Origin: AC-32 sp963704005
GTDB lineage: Bacteria > Actinomycetota > Thermoleophilia > Gaiellales > Gaiellaceae
Length of the DNA stretch: 64,000 bases
Reading direction: 5' to 3'
NCBI GenBank assembly: GCA_963704005.1
Contig: CAVPGJ010000001.1
Location: 496,001 to 560,000, forward strand
In this document: positions 43,317 to 53,100 of the stretch, in pieces
Position numbering within the stretch: the stretch's first letter is position 1
How the letters are laid out: every line of letters starts with the position of its first letter
Made by a program: the position numbers and the translations under genes
The notes under the pieces: generated by a model
What the model was told of the DNA's origin: nothing
The model's database searches: none
What the model saw: only the letters and a program-made list of their open reading frames with translations

Positions 43317-43467
43317 CGAAACACCGTCTGTGTCGCCGGGCCGCGCTGATCGCCCCGAGGCGGCGTCCTCAGTCGCGCCCGTACATTCCAGTACGGGCGC
43401 TCCCTGCGTCCTTGCCTCGGAACGAGCATCGCACCCGGCGACGAGCGCTGTTCCGCCAAGCCCTCCT
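43304..43467 (+). repeat. Dispersed long-inverted-repeat element, family A, long copy
   Basis: 164-bp relative of the 85-bp element at 4648. Left end CAGGAGGGCTTGACGAAAC, right end TTCCGCCAAGCCCTCCT. The inner blocks GTCTGTG, CGGGCCGCGCTG, CGCCCCGA and CGACGAGCGCTG are shared. An extra central segment of about 80 bp contains its own hairpin (GCGCCCGTAC-ATTCCA-GTACGGGCGC, 43375-43400). The left end overlaps the GNAT stop codon, and the right end lies beside the TACACT promoter hexamer of dedA. Confidence 0.72.
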
Positions 43468-43478
43468 ACACTGGACGC

Positions 43479-44078
43479 GTGACCGGGCTCGTCCACCACT
43501 ACGGCCTGCTCGCGCTCTTCCTGCTCGTGATGCTCGAGTCGTCGGGCGTCCCGCTGCCCGGCGAGACCGCGCTGATCACGGCCGGGATCTTCGCCTCGCG
43601 CGGCGATCTCGTCATCGAAGAGGTGATCGTGGTGGCGGCGGCCGCCGCGATCGTCGGCGACAACATCGGCTACTGGCTCGGCCGCGAGGGAGGGAACCGG
43701 CTGCTCGACGGGGTGGGGCCGTTGAAACGCTGGAGCGCGCCCAGCCGCGAGGGGGCGGAGCGCTTCTTCAAGAAGCACGGGGCGAAGACGATCTTCATCG
43801 CGCGCTTCGTCGCGGTCCTGCGCGTCACCGCCGCCTGGCTGGCCGGCATCTCGCGCATGCACTGGTGGACGTTCTTCGTCTGGAACGCGGCCGGCGGCAT
43901 CTGCTGGGCGCTGCTCGTCGGCCTGATCGCCTACTTCTTCGGGCACGCCGCGGCGGACGCGATCAGCCACTACGGCCTGATCGGCGGCGCCGTGATCGTC
44001 GGCCTCGGGGTGGCCGCCGTGGTGGGAGTGCATTTCTGGAGGAAGCGGATGATGCGGACGGAGGCCGGGGAGTCGTGA
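43479..44078 (+). CDS. DedA family membrane protein
   Basis: 199 aa, about five hydrophobic segments, the SNARE-associated/DedA fold linked to lipid (undecaprenyl phosphate or phosphatidyl) translocation. Seen: LLVMLESSGVPLPGETALI, DNIGYWLGREGG, KKHGAKTIFIARFVAVLRV, and AGISRMHWWTFFVWNAAGG. The usual Pro in the re-entrant R-F-x-P motif is Ala/Val here (ARFVAVLR). GTG start with TACACT 6 bp upstream and no Shine-Dalgarno. Its TGA stop overlaps the first base of a family B element. Confidence 0.9.
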   Translation: MTGLVHHYGLLALFLLVMLESSGVPLPGETALITAGIFASRGDLVIEEVIVVAAAAAIVGDNIGYWLGREGGNRLLDGVGPLKRWSAPSREGAERFFKKHGAKTIFIARFVAVLRVTAAWLAGISRMHWWTFFVWNAAGGICWALLVGLIAYFFGHAAADAISHYGLIGGAVIVGLGVAAVVGVHFWRKRMMRTEAGES

Positions 44079-44150
44079 GGCATCGCTTGCGATGCCGACC
44101 TCAGGACGCGCGAGCTCTGCTCGTGCGTCCGTCCGAAATGAGCAGTCGAT
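44077..44150 (+). repeat. Two-hairpin dispersed element, family B, copy 2
   Basis: Starts in the dedA stop codon. Hairpin 1 GGCATCGCTTGCGATGCC, linker ACCTCAGG, hairpin 2 GGACGCGCGAGC / GCTCGTGCGTCC, then CGTCCGAAATGAGCAGTCGA. In the last block the GACCGGTC of the other copies has become GAGCAGTC. It is in sense orientation downstream of dedA. Confidence 0.8.
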
Positions 44151-44175
44151 GCGCGGTGTGTGAGGAGCTCGGCGC

Positions 44176-45030
44176 GTGAGACTCCTCGCTGCCATCGCCA
44201 TCCTGGTCGCGTGCACCTGCCTCGGCGGGGCTCAGGCGGTGCCGACGCCCGTGCCGTCGTTCCAGCACGTGTTCGTGATCGTGATGGAGAACAAGGCGCA
44301 GTCCGACGTGCTCGGAAACCGGCACGCTCCGCACTTCAACTCTCTGGCCTCGCGCTACGCGGTGCTCTCGGGCTACGGAGGCGTCTCCCATCCGAGCCTG
44401 CCGAACTACCTGGCGCTCGTCTCCGGCTCCACACACGGCATCCACGACGACTGCACGGCGTGCCTCGTCTCCGGGCGGAACCTCGCCGACACCCTCGAAG
44501 CCTCCGGTCGCAGCTGGAAGACCTACGCCGAGGGCCTGCCGAGCCCGGGCTTCACCGGCGCGGCCGTGGGCCGGTACGCCAAGCGCCACAACCCGTTCCT
44601 CTACTTCCGCGACATCCTGGCCAAACGCGCACGCCGCCGGCGAGTGGTGCCGCTGAAGCAGCTTTCGGCCGACCTCGCCGCGAACCGGTTGCCGTCGTTC
44701 TCGCTCGTCGTCCCGAACCTCTGCCACGACATGCACGACTGCTCCGTGGCGACGGGAGACGCATGGCTCGGTCGCTTCCTCAAGCCGCTGCTGAAGAGCC
44801 CGAAGCTTTCCCGGAGCGCGATCTTCGTCGTCTTCGACGAGCCGCCCGGCTACGAGCCCGGGACCGCTCGCGTGCCCGCGCTCGCGCTCGGCCCGCTCGT
44901 CGTGCCGGGCTCGACCGACCCAGATCCCACCTCGCACTACGGGCTGCTGCGAACGATCGAGAACGCGTGGGGCCTGCCGCGCCTCGGCCATTCAGCGCAG
45001 GCTCTTCCGATCACCGGCATCTGGCGCTGA
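44176..45030 (+). CDS. Secreted phosphoesterase family protein (acid phosphatase/phospholipase C-like)
   Basis: 284 aa. A signal peptide occupies residues 1-21. The domain begins HVFVIVMENKAQSDVLG, the metal-binding start of the PF04185 phosphoesterase fold, followed by SHPSLPNYLALVSGSTHG near residues 73-90 and the final metal region FVVFDEPPGYEPGT. It would hydrolyse phosphate esters outside the cell. GTG start preceded by GAGGAGC. The HD-GYP gene follows after 44 bp. Confidence 0.88.
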   Translation: MRLLAAIAILVACTCLGGAQAVPTPVPSFQHVFVIVMENKAQSDVLGNRHAPHFNSLASRYAVLSGYGGVSHPSLPNYLALVSGSTHGIHDDCTACLVSGRNLADTLEASGRSWKTYAEGLPSPGFTGAAVGRYAKRHNPFLYFRDILAKRARRRRVVPLKQLSADLAANRLPSFSLVVPNLCHDMHDCSVATGDAWLGRFLKPLLKSPKLSRSAIFVVFDEPPGYEPGTARVPALALGPLVVPGSTDPDPTSHYGLLRTIENAWGLPRLGHSAQALPITGIWR

Positions 45031-45074
45031 GCGCCGAGAAGGGATCGGCGCCTCGGGGTGGAAGCTTGCGACTC

Positions 45075-45650
45075 GTGGCGATGCTCTCCGTCCTCAGCCG
45101 GGCGATCGAGGCCCGCGACCCGTACACGCGAGGCCACTCCGCCCGGGTGACCGCGCTCGCCGAGTCGCTGGCGTTTCGACTCGGCTGGAGCGAGGAGCGG
45201 CTGGCCCTCCTCTACGTCGGCGGCCCGCTGCATGACATCGGCAAGCTCGCGATCTCCGACGAGGTGCTGAGCAAGCCCGGGCGGCTCGACGAGGACGAGC
45301 TCGCGCTGATCCGCGAGCACCCCAAGCTCGGCGCGCGGCTGCTGCTCCGCGTCGCCGCGTTCCGGAAGGCGCTCCCGTACGTGCTCTACCACCACGAGCG
45401 CTGGGACGGGACCGGCTACCCGACCGGCCGCGCCGGCGACGAGATTCCGGTCGAGGCGCGCGTGCTCGCGATCGCGGATGCCTTCGACGCGATGACGAGC
45501 GACCGGCCCTACCGGCGCGCGCTCAGCCGCGAGGAGGCGCTGGCGGAGGTCGAGCGCTGCTCCGGGACGCAGTTCGACCCGGAGATCGTGCGGGTGTTCC
45601 TCGCGCTGTTCGCCGAGGCCGAGCGGCTGCCGGCAGCGGCGGCCTCCTAA
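45075..45650 (+). CDS. HD-GYP domain protein (cyclic-di-GMP phosphodiesterase)
   Basis: 191 aa, essentially one HD-GYP domain without the usual receiver or sensor domain. Motifs: GHSARVTALAESLAFRLG, LLYVGGPLHDIGKLAI with the HD pair, then YHHERWDGTGYPTGRAGDEIP with an intact GYP, and VLAIADAFDAMTSDRPYR. It should hydrolyse c-di-GMP. The start is GTG 45075 (or ATG 45081); the open frame to 44160 runs antiframe through the phosphoesterase gene. Its stop overlaps that of the convergent dehydrogenase gene by 4 bp. Confidence 0.88.
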   Translation: MAMLSVLSRAIEARDPYTRGHSARVTALAESLAFRLGWSEERLALLYVGGPLHDIGKLAISDEVLSKPGRLDEDELALIREHPKLGARLLLRVAAFRKALPYVLYHHERWDGTGYPTGRAGDEIPVEARVLAIADAFDAMTSDRPYRRALSREEALAEVERCSGTQFDPEIVRVFLALFAEAERLPAAAAS

Positions 45651-46705
45651 ACTTCGAGCTTCGACCGAGTGCGGCGGATCACCTCGTCGGTGAACTCGCT
45701 CGTGCCCGCGTCGCCGCCGAGGTCGGGCGTGCGGATGCCGTCCGCGACCGCCTCCAGGCACGCCTCGCGGATAGCACGTGCCGGGGCCTGCGCCCTCTCG
45801 CCCGCGTACCCGAGCACCGCCGCCCCGGCGAGGATCATCGCCATCGGGTTGGCAACGTCCTTGCCCTGCAGCGACGGCGCCGTCCCGTGGGCGGCCTCCG
45901 CCAGCACGACGCGCGGGATGTAGTCCTCCTCGAAGGCGACGAGCAGCGACTCCGAGCCGGCGATCGATCCGAACAGCGGGAGCACCAGGTCGGAGAGGAT
46001 GTCGCCGTCGCGGTTCAGCGCCGGGATCACGAGCGGGTCGCCGCTCGATGCGAGCAGGAGCGCGAAGGTCGCGTCGATCAGCTGCGGCTCGTACTTCACC
46101 TCGGGGTGGCGCGAGGCCGCCGCGTCCATCTCCTCCTTGAGCAGGCCCTCGTAGACCGGGCTGACGGTGAACTTCGGCCCCCCGAAGACCTTGGCGCCGC
46201 TCTCCTCGGCGAGCCGAAACGCGAACTCGGCGACCGAGCGGCTGATGCGGCGCTCGATCCGTTCCGTCCGGAACGCGACCTCGTCGTCGCCCTCGCCTTC
46301 GCGCCATTCCTCGGCGCCGTAGGCGTCGCCGACCGCCATCCGCACGACCGAGATCGGCGCGTGGACGCCGCCGAGCGGGGCGACTCCGGGGATCCGGCGG
46401 CCGGTGCGGACGATCACCCTGCCGCCGATCTCCTCGCGCAGGATCCGGTTCGGCGAGCCGACGTCGTCGGCCGACTCCGGGGTGATCGTGGCGGCCTTCA
46501 GGCCCAGGCCCGCGTCGCGAACCGCAGCGGCTGCCTCGTAGACGATCGCGTTCTTCGTCGCGCGGCGCGAGGCGAGCGAGAGGTCGAAGCGCGGGAAATG
46601 GAGCTCGAGGCCGACCACCTCCGGCTGCAGGACGCGCAGCGCCTCCTCCAGCAGCTCCTGCCCTGTCTCGTCGCCTTCGAGAACGACGATGGTGTGCGAC
46701 TCCAT
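45647..46705 (-). CDS. Isocitrate/isopropylmalate dehydrogenase family protein
   Basis: 352 aa beta-decarboxylating dehydrogenase. Seen: VVLEGDETGQELLEEALRVL at the N terminus, IVRTGRRIPGV, KFTVSPVYEGLLKE, the metal-ligand region DGDILSDLVLPLFGS near residues 236-250, and HGTAPSLQGKDVANPMAMI, the cofactor segment. The family also includes isopropylmalate and homoisocitrate enzymes; the next-but-one metabolic gene being aconitase (58159) is compatible with isocitrate, but the call stays at family level. ATG 46705 has TAGAGT 7 bp upstream. Confidence 0.85.
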   Translation of the reverse strand: MESHTIVVLEGDETGQELLEEALRVLQPEVVGLELHFPRFDLSLASRRATKNAIVYEAAAAVRDAGLGLKAATITPESADDVGSPNRILREEIGGRVIVRTGRRIPGVAPLGGVHAPISVVRMAVGDAYGAEEWREGEGDDEVAFRTERIERRISRSVAEFAFRLAEESGAKVFGGPKFTVSPVYEGLLKEEMDAAASRHPEVKYEPQLIDATFALLLASSGDPLVIPALNRDGDILSDLVLPLFGSIAGSESLLVAFEEDYIPRVVLAEAAHGTAPSLQGKDVANPMAMILAGAAVLGYAGERAQAPARAIREACLEAVADGIRTPDLGGDAGTSEFTDEVIRRTRSKLEV

Positions 46706-46738
46706 CACCTGGACTCTATAAGCGGATTGCGCTTCGAA

Positions 46739-46794
46739 TTCGCGAGGCGGAAAAAGCTGCGTAGTATTCGCCTTCCCCCGCCGATCTTCGGCGG
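46739..46794 (+). promoter_or_regulatory. Promoter and leader hairpin of the zinc-ribbon gene
   Basis: TTCGCG (46739-46744), 17 bp, TAGTAT (46762-46767) is a plausible promoter in a locally AT-rich patch. The leader carries a perfect 7-bp hairpin CCGCCGA-TCT-TCGGCGG (46778-46794) and, from about 46810, GAGGAGGAG as the ribosome site. Confidence 0.45.
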
Positions 46795-46822
46795 AAAATC
46801 CGACGCAACGAGGAGGAGCGAC

Positions 46823-47020
46823 TTGGCACGCAAGACAGTGCTCGTCTGCGACAAGTGCGGGAGCGAAGTGGGCGAAGGAAAGGGCGCGATGATGCGCCTC
46901 AACTTTACGGACGCGCGCCGCGGCTCGAAGCAGGCCGATCTCTGCGACAACTGCGCCGGCGGGATGCCCGGCCAGACGGTTGCGAGACGCGGCCGCCGGC
47001 CGAAATCCGCGACCGCCTAG
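46823..47020 (+). CDS. Small zinc-ribbon protein
   Basis: 65 aa. Two CXXC knuckles (VCDKCGSE and LCDNCAGG) flank a short beta segment, and the C terminus is basic (RRGRRPKSATA), suggesting nucleic-acid binding (inference). The TTG start at 46823 is supported by GAGGAGGAG about 6 bp upstream; no ATG or GTG is nearby. It has its own promoter, a leader hairpin and a strong terminator, so it is a monocistronic and probably well-expressed gene. Not assigned to a named family. Confidence 0.78.
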   Translation: MARKTVLVCDKCGSEVGEGKGAMMRLNFTDARRGSKQADLCDNCAGGMPGQTVARRGRRPKSATA

Positions 47021-47029
47021 GTTGATCTC

Positions 47030-47057
47030 CGAGAGCCCGGCCCGCGCCGGGCTCTCG
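47030..47057 (+). terminator. Hairpin terminator after the zinc-ribbon gene
   Basis: CGAGAGCCCGG paired with CCGGGCTCTCG around a CCCGCG loop, followed by CGTTTCCC; an 11-bp perfect stem 10 bp after the stop codon. Confidence 0.75.
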
Positions 47058-47095
47058 CGTTTCCCGACCCAAGATCGCGACTCGGGAGAAGCAAA

Positions 47096-47168
47096 GAGGC
47101 ACCGCTTGCGGTGCTGTTCTCAGGCGGGTGGGCTCTGCCCGCATGCCGTCTGAAATGACCGGTCGGCG
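47096..47168 (+). repeat. Two-hairpin dispersed element, family B, copy 3
   Basis: GAGGCACCGCTTGCGGTGC (hairpin 1), linker TTCTCAGG, hairpin 2 with GGCGGGTGGGC / GCCCGCATGCC, then CGTCTGAAATGACCGGTCG. The second stem differs in sequence from the other copies yet remains paired. It lies between the terminator and addB. Confidence 0.8.
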
Positions 47169-47207
47169 CGTCCTGGATCGTCAGCCGACGCGACTAGGAT
47201 GGGGCCG

Positions 47208-50126
47208 ATGGGTCTCAGCCTGCTCGTCGGCCCGGCCAACGCCGGCAAGGTCAGCCGACTCCTCGAGCGCTACCTCGAGGCGATCGAGTCCGATCCGTAT
47301 CTGATCGTGCCGAACCGGCCGGACGTCGACCGCGCCGAGCGCTGGCTCCTCGGCCAGACCGGTGCGCTCTTCGGCGGCGAGATCGGGACCTTCGACGACC
47401 TCTTCCGGCGGGTTGCGCGCTCGAACGGGGGCCATCGGCAGGTCGTCGGCGAGGCCCAGCGGCGGCTGCTCCTTCGCCGCGTCGTTACGCGGGCGGCGGC
47501 GGGCGGCTCGGCGCGCTTCGCCGGGTTCGCGGACGCGCTCGGCTCGACCGTGGCCGAGCTCGAGTCGGCGCTCGTCGAGCCGGCCGAGCTCGACGGCGAG
47601 CTCGCCGATCTGTACACGGCCTACCGCGAGGAGCTCGACCGGCTTGACCTCTGGGACCGCGAGCTCGAGCGCGGCCACGCGGCCGGCCGGATCGCGGGCG
47701 AGCTCGACGCCTGGGACGGCCGCCCGGTGTTTGCGTACGGATTCGAGGACCTGACCGGCGCCGAGTGGGCGCTCGTCGAGGCGCTCGCCGCCCGCGGCGA
47801 CCTTACCGTCTCGCTCCCGTACGAGCCGGGCCGCGACGCCTTCGCCTCGCTCTCCCGCACCGCCGAGGACCTGAGCGCGCTGGCCGGGTCGATCGAGGAG
47901 CTGCCCGCCGGCCAGGAGGCCCGCGAGCCCGTCCTCGCGCACCTCGAGCGGAGCCTGTTCGGCGAGCCCGCTCCGCCGCCTCCACTTGACGGCTCGCTCC
48001 GCTTCCTCGAGGGCGCCGGCCTGCGCGGGACGCTCGAGCTCGTCGCCCAGGAGGTTCTCGAGCTCCTCCGAAAGGGCACCCCCGCCGAGCAGGTCGCGAT
48101 CGCCTGCCCGTCGCTCGACCGCTGGCGCGCGGCGCTCGACACGGCCTTCGCCACCTACGGAGTGCCGTATGCGCTCGAAGGGCGACTGCGGCTCGGCCTG
48201 ACGCCGTTCGGCCAGTCCCTGCTTGGCCTGCTCCGCTACGCCTGGCTCGACGGCGAGCGACGCGACCTGTTCGCGTTCCTCCGCTCGCCGTACTCCGGGC
48301 TCCCGCGCCGCCACGCCGACTTCCTCGAGGGCCGGCTGCGCGGTCGAGGCGTCAGCGCGCCGGAGCGGATCGAGGAGGAGATCCAGAAGCTGCGCGCGCA
48401 GCCGCTGCCGCGGCTGGCTGCGCTGCGCTCCGCCGAGGACCCGGTGGCCGCGCTGCGCGAGGCGGCCCGCGCTTTGGTCGAGGCCGCGCACACACTGCAG
48501 GCCCCGCCCACGGCCGAGGGAGCCCAGCTCGACCTGCGCGCCCAGTCGCAGGTGACGGCCCTGGCGGACGAGCTCGACGAGTGGCGCCGCCTTGGTGGAG
48601 AGGTCTCGCGCGAGGAGATCGTCGCGCTGCTCGAGCACGAGACCGTCCGGCTCGCGGGCACCGGCGAGGCGGGACGGGTCGCCGTGCTCGACCTCCTACG
48701 CGCCCGGACTCGCCGCTTCGAGGTCGTCTTCGTCCTCGGCCTCGAGGAAGGCAGGCTGCCGCGCCGCGCCACCGGCTCGCCGTTCCTCGACGAGGAGCAA
48801 AAGGCCGAGCTCGAGGAGTCCTCCCGGGCGGGGCGGCTGCTGCGCACCGACCCTGTCTCGCGCGACCGCTACCTCTTCTACACCGCCTGCACGCGGCCGA
48901 CGCGACGGCTCTACCTCGTCCGCGAGGCGGCCACCGACGACGGCGCGCCGCGCGAGCCGAGCCCGTTCTGGGACGAGACCCGCGGGCTCTTCGATGCGGA
49001 CGAGGTCGAGCGCTGGACGCGTCGCCGGCCGCTGGCCGCGCTGACGTGGCCGCTGGAGTCGGCGCCGAGCGAGCGGGAACGCCTGCGGGCGCTCACCTCC
49101 CTCGCCGCCGCGGAGCCGGAGTCGGCGCGGGCGCTCGCCCGGGCGAACGGCTGGGACCGTCGACTCGAGCGCGCGCTCGAGGCCTTCGAGCGCCCGACCC
49201 GCCTGACGGACCCGTCCGTGCTCGAGGAGCTGCGCGCGAAGACGAGCTTCTCCGTCACGGATCTCGAGCGCTTCGCCGACTGCTCCTCGATCTGGCTCTT
49301 CGAGCGGCTGGTTTCTCCGCGGACGATCGACGCGCAGGTCGATGCGCTCCTCCGCGGCAGCGTCGCCCACCAGGCGCTCCAGGCGTTCTTCAAGGGCCTG
49401 CCGAAGCGGACCGGCGCCGACCGCGTCCAGCCGGACACGCTCGACCAGGCGCTGGAGCTCCTGCGCGAGTGCCTCGCCGAGGCGATCAGCACGCACGTGC
49501 GGGCCGACCTTCCGGAGCTCGAGCGCCGCGAGCTGGAGGTGGGGCTCACGCGCGACCTCGAGCAGCTCGTCCGCGCCGAGTCGGACTCTCCCTCGCCGCT
49601 CCTGCCGCATCGCTTCGAGGTCTCGTTCGGCTCCGAACGCTCGGCGCCGGAGCTCCAGCGCGGGCTCGACCTCGGCGGCTTCACCGTCTCCGGCAAGATC
49701 GACCGGATCGACCGCGACCCGTTCGGCGCCCGCGGCCTCGTCGTCGACTACAAGTCGGGCAAGACCGCGCACTCGGCCCGCAAGATCGAGACCGAGCTGC
49801 ACCTGCAGATCCCGCTGTACATGCTCGTCCTGCGCGACCTGGTCGGGATCGAGCCGCTGGGCGGCATCTACCGGGCGCTGGCCGGGGCGGGGCAGGCACG
49901 CGGAATCCTCCGGGCCGATGAGCGCGAGGACGCCGTGCCGGGCTACTCGCGGAACGACTACGTGGACGACGACGCGTTCTGGGGCCAGATCGACCGCGCC
50001 CAGGAGCACGCGCGCGGGGTGGTCGAGCGGATCCGGGACGGCGACGTGCGCCACGACCCGAAGGGCGGCTTCCCCTGCCCGACCTGGTGCGACCTCTGGT
50101 CGATGTGCCGGGTGAAGCGGACGTGA
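47208..50126 (+). CDS. addB: AddB-like helicase-nuclease subunit (PD-(D/E)XK, Fe-S)
   Basis: 972 aa subunit of an AddAB-type double-strand-break resection complex. The N terminus has a P-loop-like GPANAGKVSRL (residues 8-18) as in AddB; there is no convincing DEXX box. The C-terminal nuclease shows GKIDRIDRDPFGARGLVVDYKSGK with the catalytic Asp and DYK. Four cysteines that would ligate an Fe-S cluster surround it: one in FADCSSIWLF and three in CPTWCDLWSMC. ATG 47208 was chosen over ATG 47199 because TAGGAT lies 7 bp upstream and no Shine-Dalgarno is present. The stop overlaps addA (GTGA). Confidence 0.88.
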   Translation: MGLSLLVGPANAGKVSRLLERYLEAIESDPYLIVPNRPDVDRAERWLLGQTGALFGGEIGTFDDLFRRVARSNGGHRQVVGEAQRRLLLRRVVTRAAAGGSARFAGFADALGSTVAELESALVEPAELDGELADLYTAYREELDRLDLWDRELERGHAAGRIAGELDAWDGRPVFAYGFEDLTGAEWALVEALAARGDLTVSLPYEPGRDAFASLSRTAEDLSALAGSIEELPAGQEAREPVLAHLERSLFGEPAPPPPLDGSLRFLEGAGLRGTLELVAQEVLELLRKGTPAEQVAIACPSLDRWRAALDTAFATYGVPYALEGRLRLGLTPFGQSLLGLLRYAWLDGERRDLFAFLRSPYSGLPRRHADFLEGRLRGRGVSAPERIEEEIQKLRAQPLPRLAALRSAEDPVAALREAARALVEAAHTLQAPPTAEGAQLDLRAQSQVTALADELDEWRRLGGEVSREEIVALLEHETVRLAGTGEAGRVAVLDLLRARTRRFEVVFVLGLEEGRLPRRATGSPFLDEEQKAELEESSRAGRLLRTDPVSRDRYLFYTACTRPTRRLYLVREAATDDGAPREPSPFWDETRGLFDADEVERWTRRRPLAALTWPLESAPSERERLRALTSLAAAEPESARALARANGWDRRLERALEAFERPTRLTDPSVLEELRAKTSFSVTDLERFADCSSIWLFERLVSPRTIDAQVDALLRGSVAHQALQAFFKGLPKRTGADRVQPDTLDQALELLRECLAEAISTHVRADLPELERRELEVGLTRDLEQLVRAESDSPSPLLPHRFEVSFGSERSAPELQRGLDLGGFTVSGKIDRIDRDPFGARGLVVDYKSGKTAHSARKIETELHLQIPLYMLVLRDLVGIEPLGGIYRALAGAGQARGILRADEREDAVPGYSRNDYVDDDAFWGQIDRAQEHARGVVERIRDGDVRHDPKGGFPCPTWCDLWSMCRVKRT

Positions 50127-53100
50127 GCGACGTGACCGTGGAGTCCGCGCCGAACCTGGAGCAGACGCGGGCGATCGAGGAGCCGGGCGTCGTCTTCGTC
50201 TCGGCCGGCGCCGGCACAGGCAAGACGACCGTGATCGTCGAACGTTTCTGCCGCGCGGTCTGCGAGCGCGGCCTCGACGTCGACTCCATCCTCGTCATCA
50301 CCTACACCGAGCGCGCGGCCGGCGAGCTGCGCGGGCGGATCCGACGGCGGCTGGTCGAGCTGGGCCGTCACGAGCTGGCACGTGAGCTCGACGCTGCCTG
50401 GATCTCGACCATCCACGGCTTCTGCCACCGGCTGCTGCGGGCCTATCCGTTCGCGGCGGGGATCGACCCGCGCTTCCGCGTGCTGGACGACAGCCAGGGG
50501 CGGGTGCTCCGCGGCGAGGCGTTCCGCGACGCGCTCGAGGAGTTCTGCGGCGACGACCCGGCCCGGCTGCGGCTGCTCGCCGCGTACGGCGGCCGGCGGC
50601 TGCGGCGGATGCTGACCGGCGTGCACGAGACGCTGCGCTCGTCGGGCCTGCCGCTGCAGCTCGAGGCGCCGGGGGAGCCGCGGCTCGAGGAGCGGCTCGA
50701 GGATCTCCGTGCCGCGGCGCGCGAGGCGGGCGACGCCGGCCTGCTGCGCTTCCTCGAGTCGCCGCCGGGCCCCGAGTCCCTGCTCGACCTCTCCGACCTT
50801 GCGCGCGGCGAGGCGCTCGTCGAGGCGCGCCGGGCCGTCGAGCGGGCGGCGCTCGAGGCGCTGGCGGCGGGCGACCGCGAGCTGCTCCAGGAGCTGCTGC
50901 TCGCCTACGACCGCGCCTACCAGGCCGCGAAGGACCGCGAATCCGCGCTCGACTTCGAGGACCTGCAGCTCCTCGCGCGCTCGCTCCTGCAGGAGCACGA
51001 GGAGATCCGGGAGCGCGAGAGCTGGCGCTTCCGCTCGATCATGGTCGACGAGTTCCAGGACACGAATCGCCTCCAGTGCGAGCTCATAGACTTGCTCGCG
51101 CGCGAGGACGGAGAGCTCTTCTTCGTCGGGGACGAGTTCCAGTCGATCTACCGCTTCCGGCACGCGGACGTCGAGGTCTTCCGCGAGCGGCGCGAGCAGG
51201 TCGGCGGCGTCCTCGCGCTGACGCACAACTACCGCTCGCGGCCCGAGGTGCTCGACGTGATCAACGAGCTCTTCGCGGCCGACTTCGGGGACACGTTCCA
51301 GCCGCTCCACGCGGCCGGGCGCTTCCCGGACCCGGCGTTCGGGCCGGCCGTCGAGCTGCTCGTCACCGACAAGGACACCTACAAGGGCACCGGCACGCAC
51401 TGGCGCGAGGCCGAGGCTCGCCACATCGCCGCGCGTGTCCGCGACCTCGTCGACTCGGGCGAGGCGACCCCCGGCGAGATCGTGCTCCTCTTCGCCGCGG
51501 GCACCGACGCGCGGCTCTATGAGGAGGCGCTGCGCGCGGCCGGGCTGCCGACCTTCCGCGCGACCGGCCGCGACTACTACCACCAGCAGCAGGTGGTCGA
51601 CCTGCTCGCCTATCTCCGGCTGCTGCACAACCGCTACGACGACGAGGCGCTCGTGACGGTGCTGGCCTCGCCGTTCGTCGGGGTCTCCAACGACGCGCTC
51701 GTGCTGCTGCGGCGGGCCGCACCGCGGCGGCCGCTCTACGCGGGGATCGAGAAGGGCGTCGAGGGGCTGACGCCGCGGGACGCGCGGCTCTTCCAGGCGT
51801 TCAGGCAGCGCTTCGAACGGCTGGCCGCGCAGGCGTCGTCCTCGACGCTCGAACGGCTCTGCGAGCAGATCGTCTGCGAGCACGACTACGACCTGGCCGT
51901 GCTGGCGCAGTGGGACGGGCGCCGCCGCTACGCGAATCTGCGCAAGCTCGCGCGGCTGGCGCGGTCGTTCGAGGAGCTTCGAGGGCCGGACGTCGAGGGT
52001 TTCGTCCGCTTCGTCGCCGAGCAGGACGCGGTCGGCGCCTCCGAGCTGGAGGCGGCCGCCGAGGAGGAGGGCACCGACGTGATCCGGCTCCTGACGATCC
52101 ACTCCGCCAAGGGGCTCGAGTTCAAGGTCGTGGTCGTCGCCGACGCCGGCCGCGACCGGGGCCGCCAGGATGCGGACGAGATCCTCTGCCTGCCGGACGG
52201 GCGGCTCGGCTTCCGCGTGGCCGACCCGGCGAGCGGCCAGCGGCTCTCGACGCCGGAGTACGAGACGGTGAAGGAGGCCGAGCGCGACGCCGAGGAGGCC
52301 GAGCGCCGGCGCCTCTACTACGTGGCCATGACCCGCGCGATCGACCGGCTGATCGTCTCGGGCGCGATCGGCGAGGGTGGGGCCGACGCGGGCACGCCGA
52401 TCGGCTGGGTGCTCGACCGGCTCGACGCGCGGGAGCTCGACGACGCGGGGGCCGAGCCTCTGGAGATCGAGCGCGGCGGGGCACGTCTGCTGCTGCGGGT
52501 CGACCGCTTCTCGGAGGAGGAGGCGCCGGCCCCGGAGCCAAGCGTCCCGCTCGAGGAGATGCAGCTGGAGCTTTTCTCGGTCTCGGCGAACGGCGACGCG
52601 AACGTCGAGGCGCCGACGCTGGCGCCCCTCGGGGAGGTGCCCGCGCCGCCGCTCCACCGCGTGCGCCGGCTCTCGTACTCGGCGCTCTCGCTGTTCGAGC
52701 GCTGCTCCTACCGCTACTTCGCCGAGCGCGTCGTCGGCCTGCGACCGGCCGAGCGGGCCGGCGCGGGGGAGGGTGGGCTCGCCGCGACCGAGGTCGGCGA
52801 CGCGGTGCACATGCTGCTGGAGGAGATCGACCTCCGCGTCCCGTCCTTGCCCGCTGAGCTCGACGAGCTCGTCCGCGCCCGCTACCCGGACGCGACCGCC
52901 GAGGAGCTCGAGCGGATCCGCTCCTTCGTGGCCGGCTACTGCGACTCCGAGCTGGCCGCGAAGATCGCCTCGCTCGACGGCGCGGCGGCGGAGCGCCCGT
53001 TCGCCTTCGAGCACGACGGCGTGCTCCTGCACGGCCGCCTCGACGTCCTCCACCGCGACGGCAAGCACGCGCTGGTGGTCGACTACAAGACGAACTCGCT

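Noticed and set aside
4648..43467. Insertion sequence or prophage
   Set aside because: No transposase, integrase, tail or capsid-like gene was found anywhere in the window; the family A and B elements are non-coding.
44160..45074. N-terminal domain of the HD-GYP protein
   Set aside because: The upstream open frame is out of phase with, and wholly inside, the clearly coding phosphoesterase gene.
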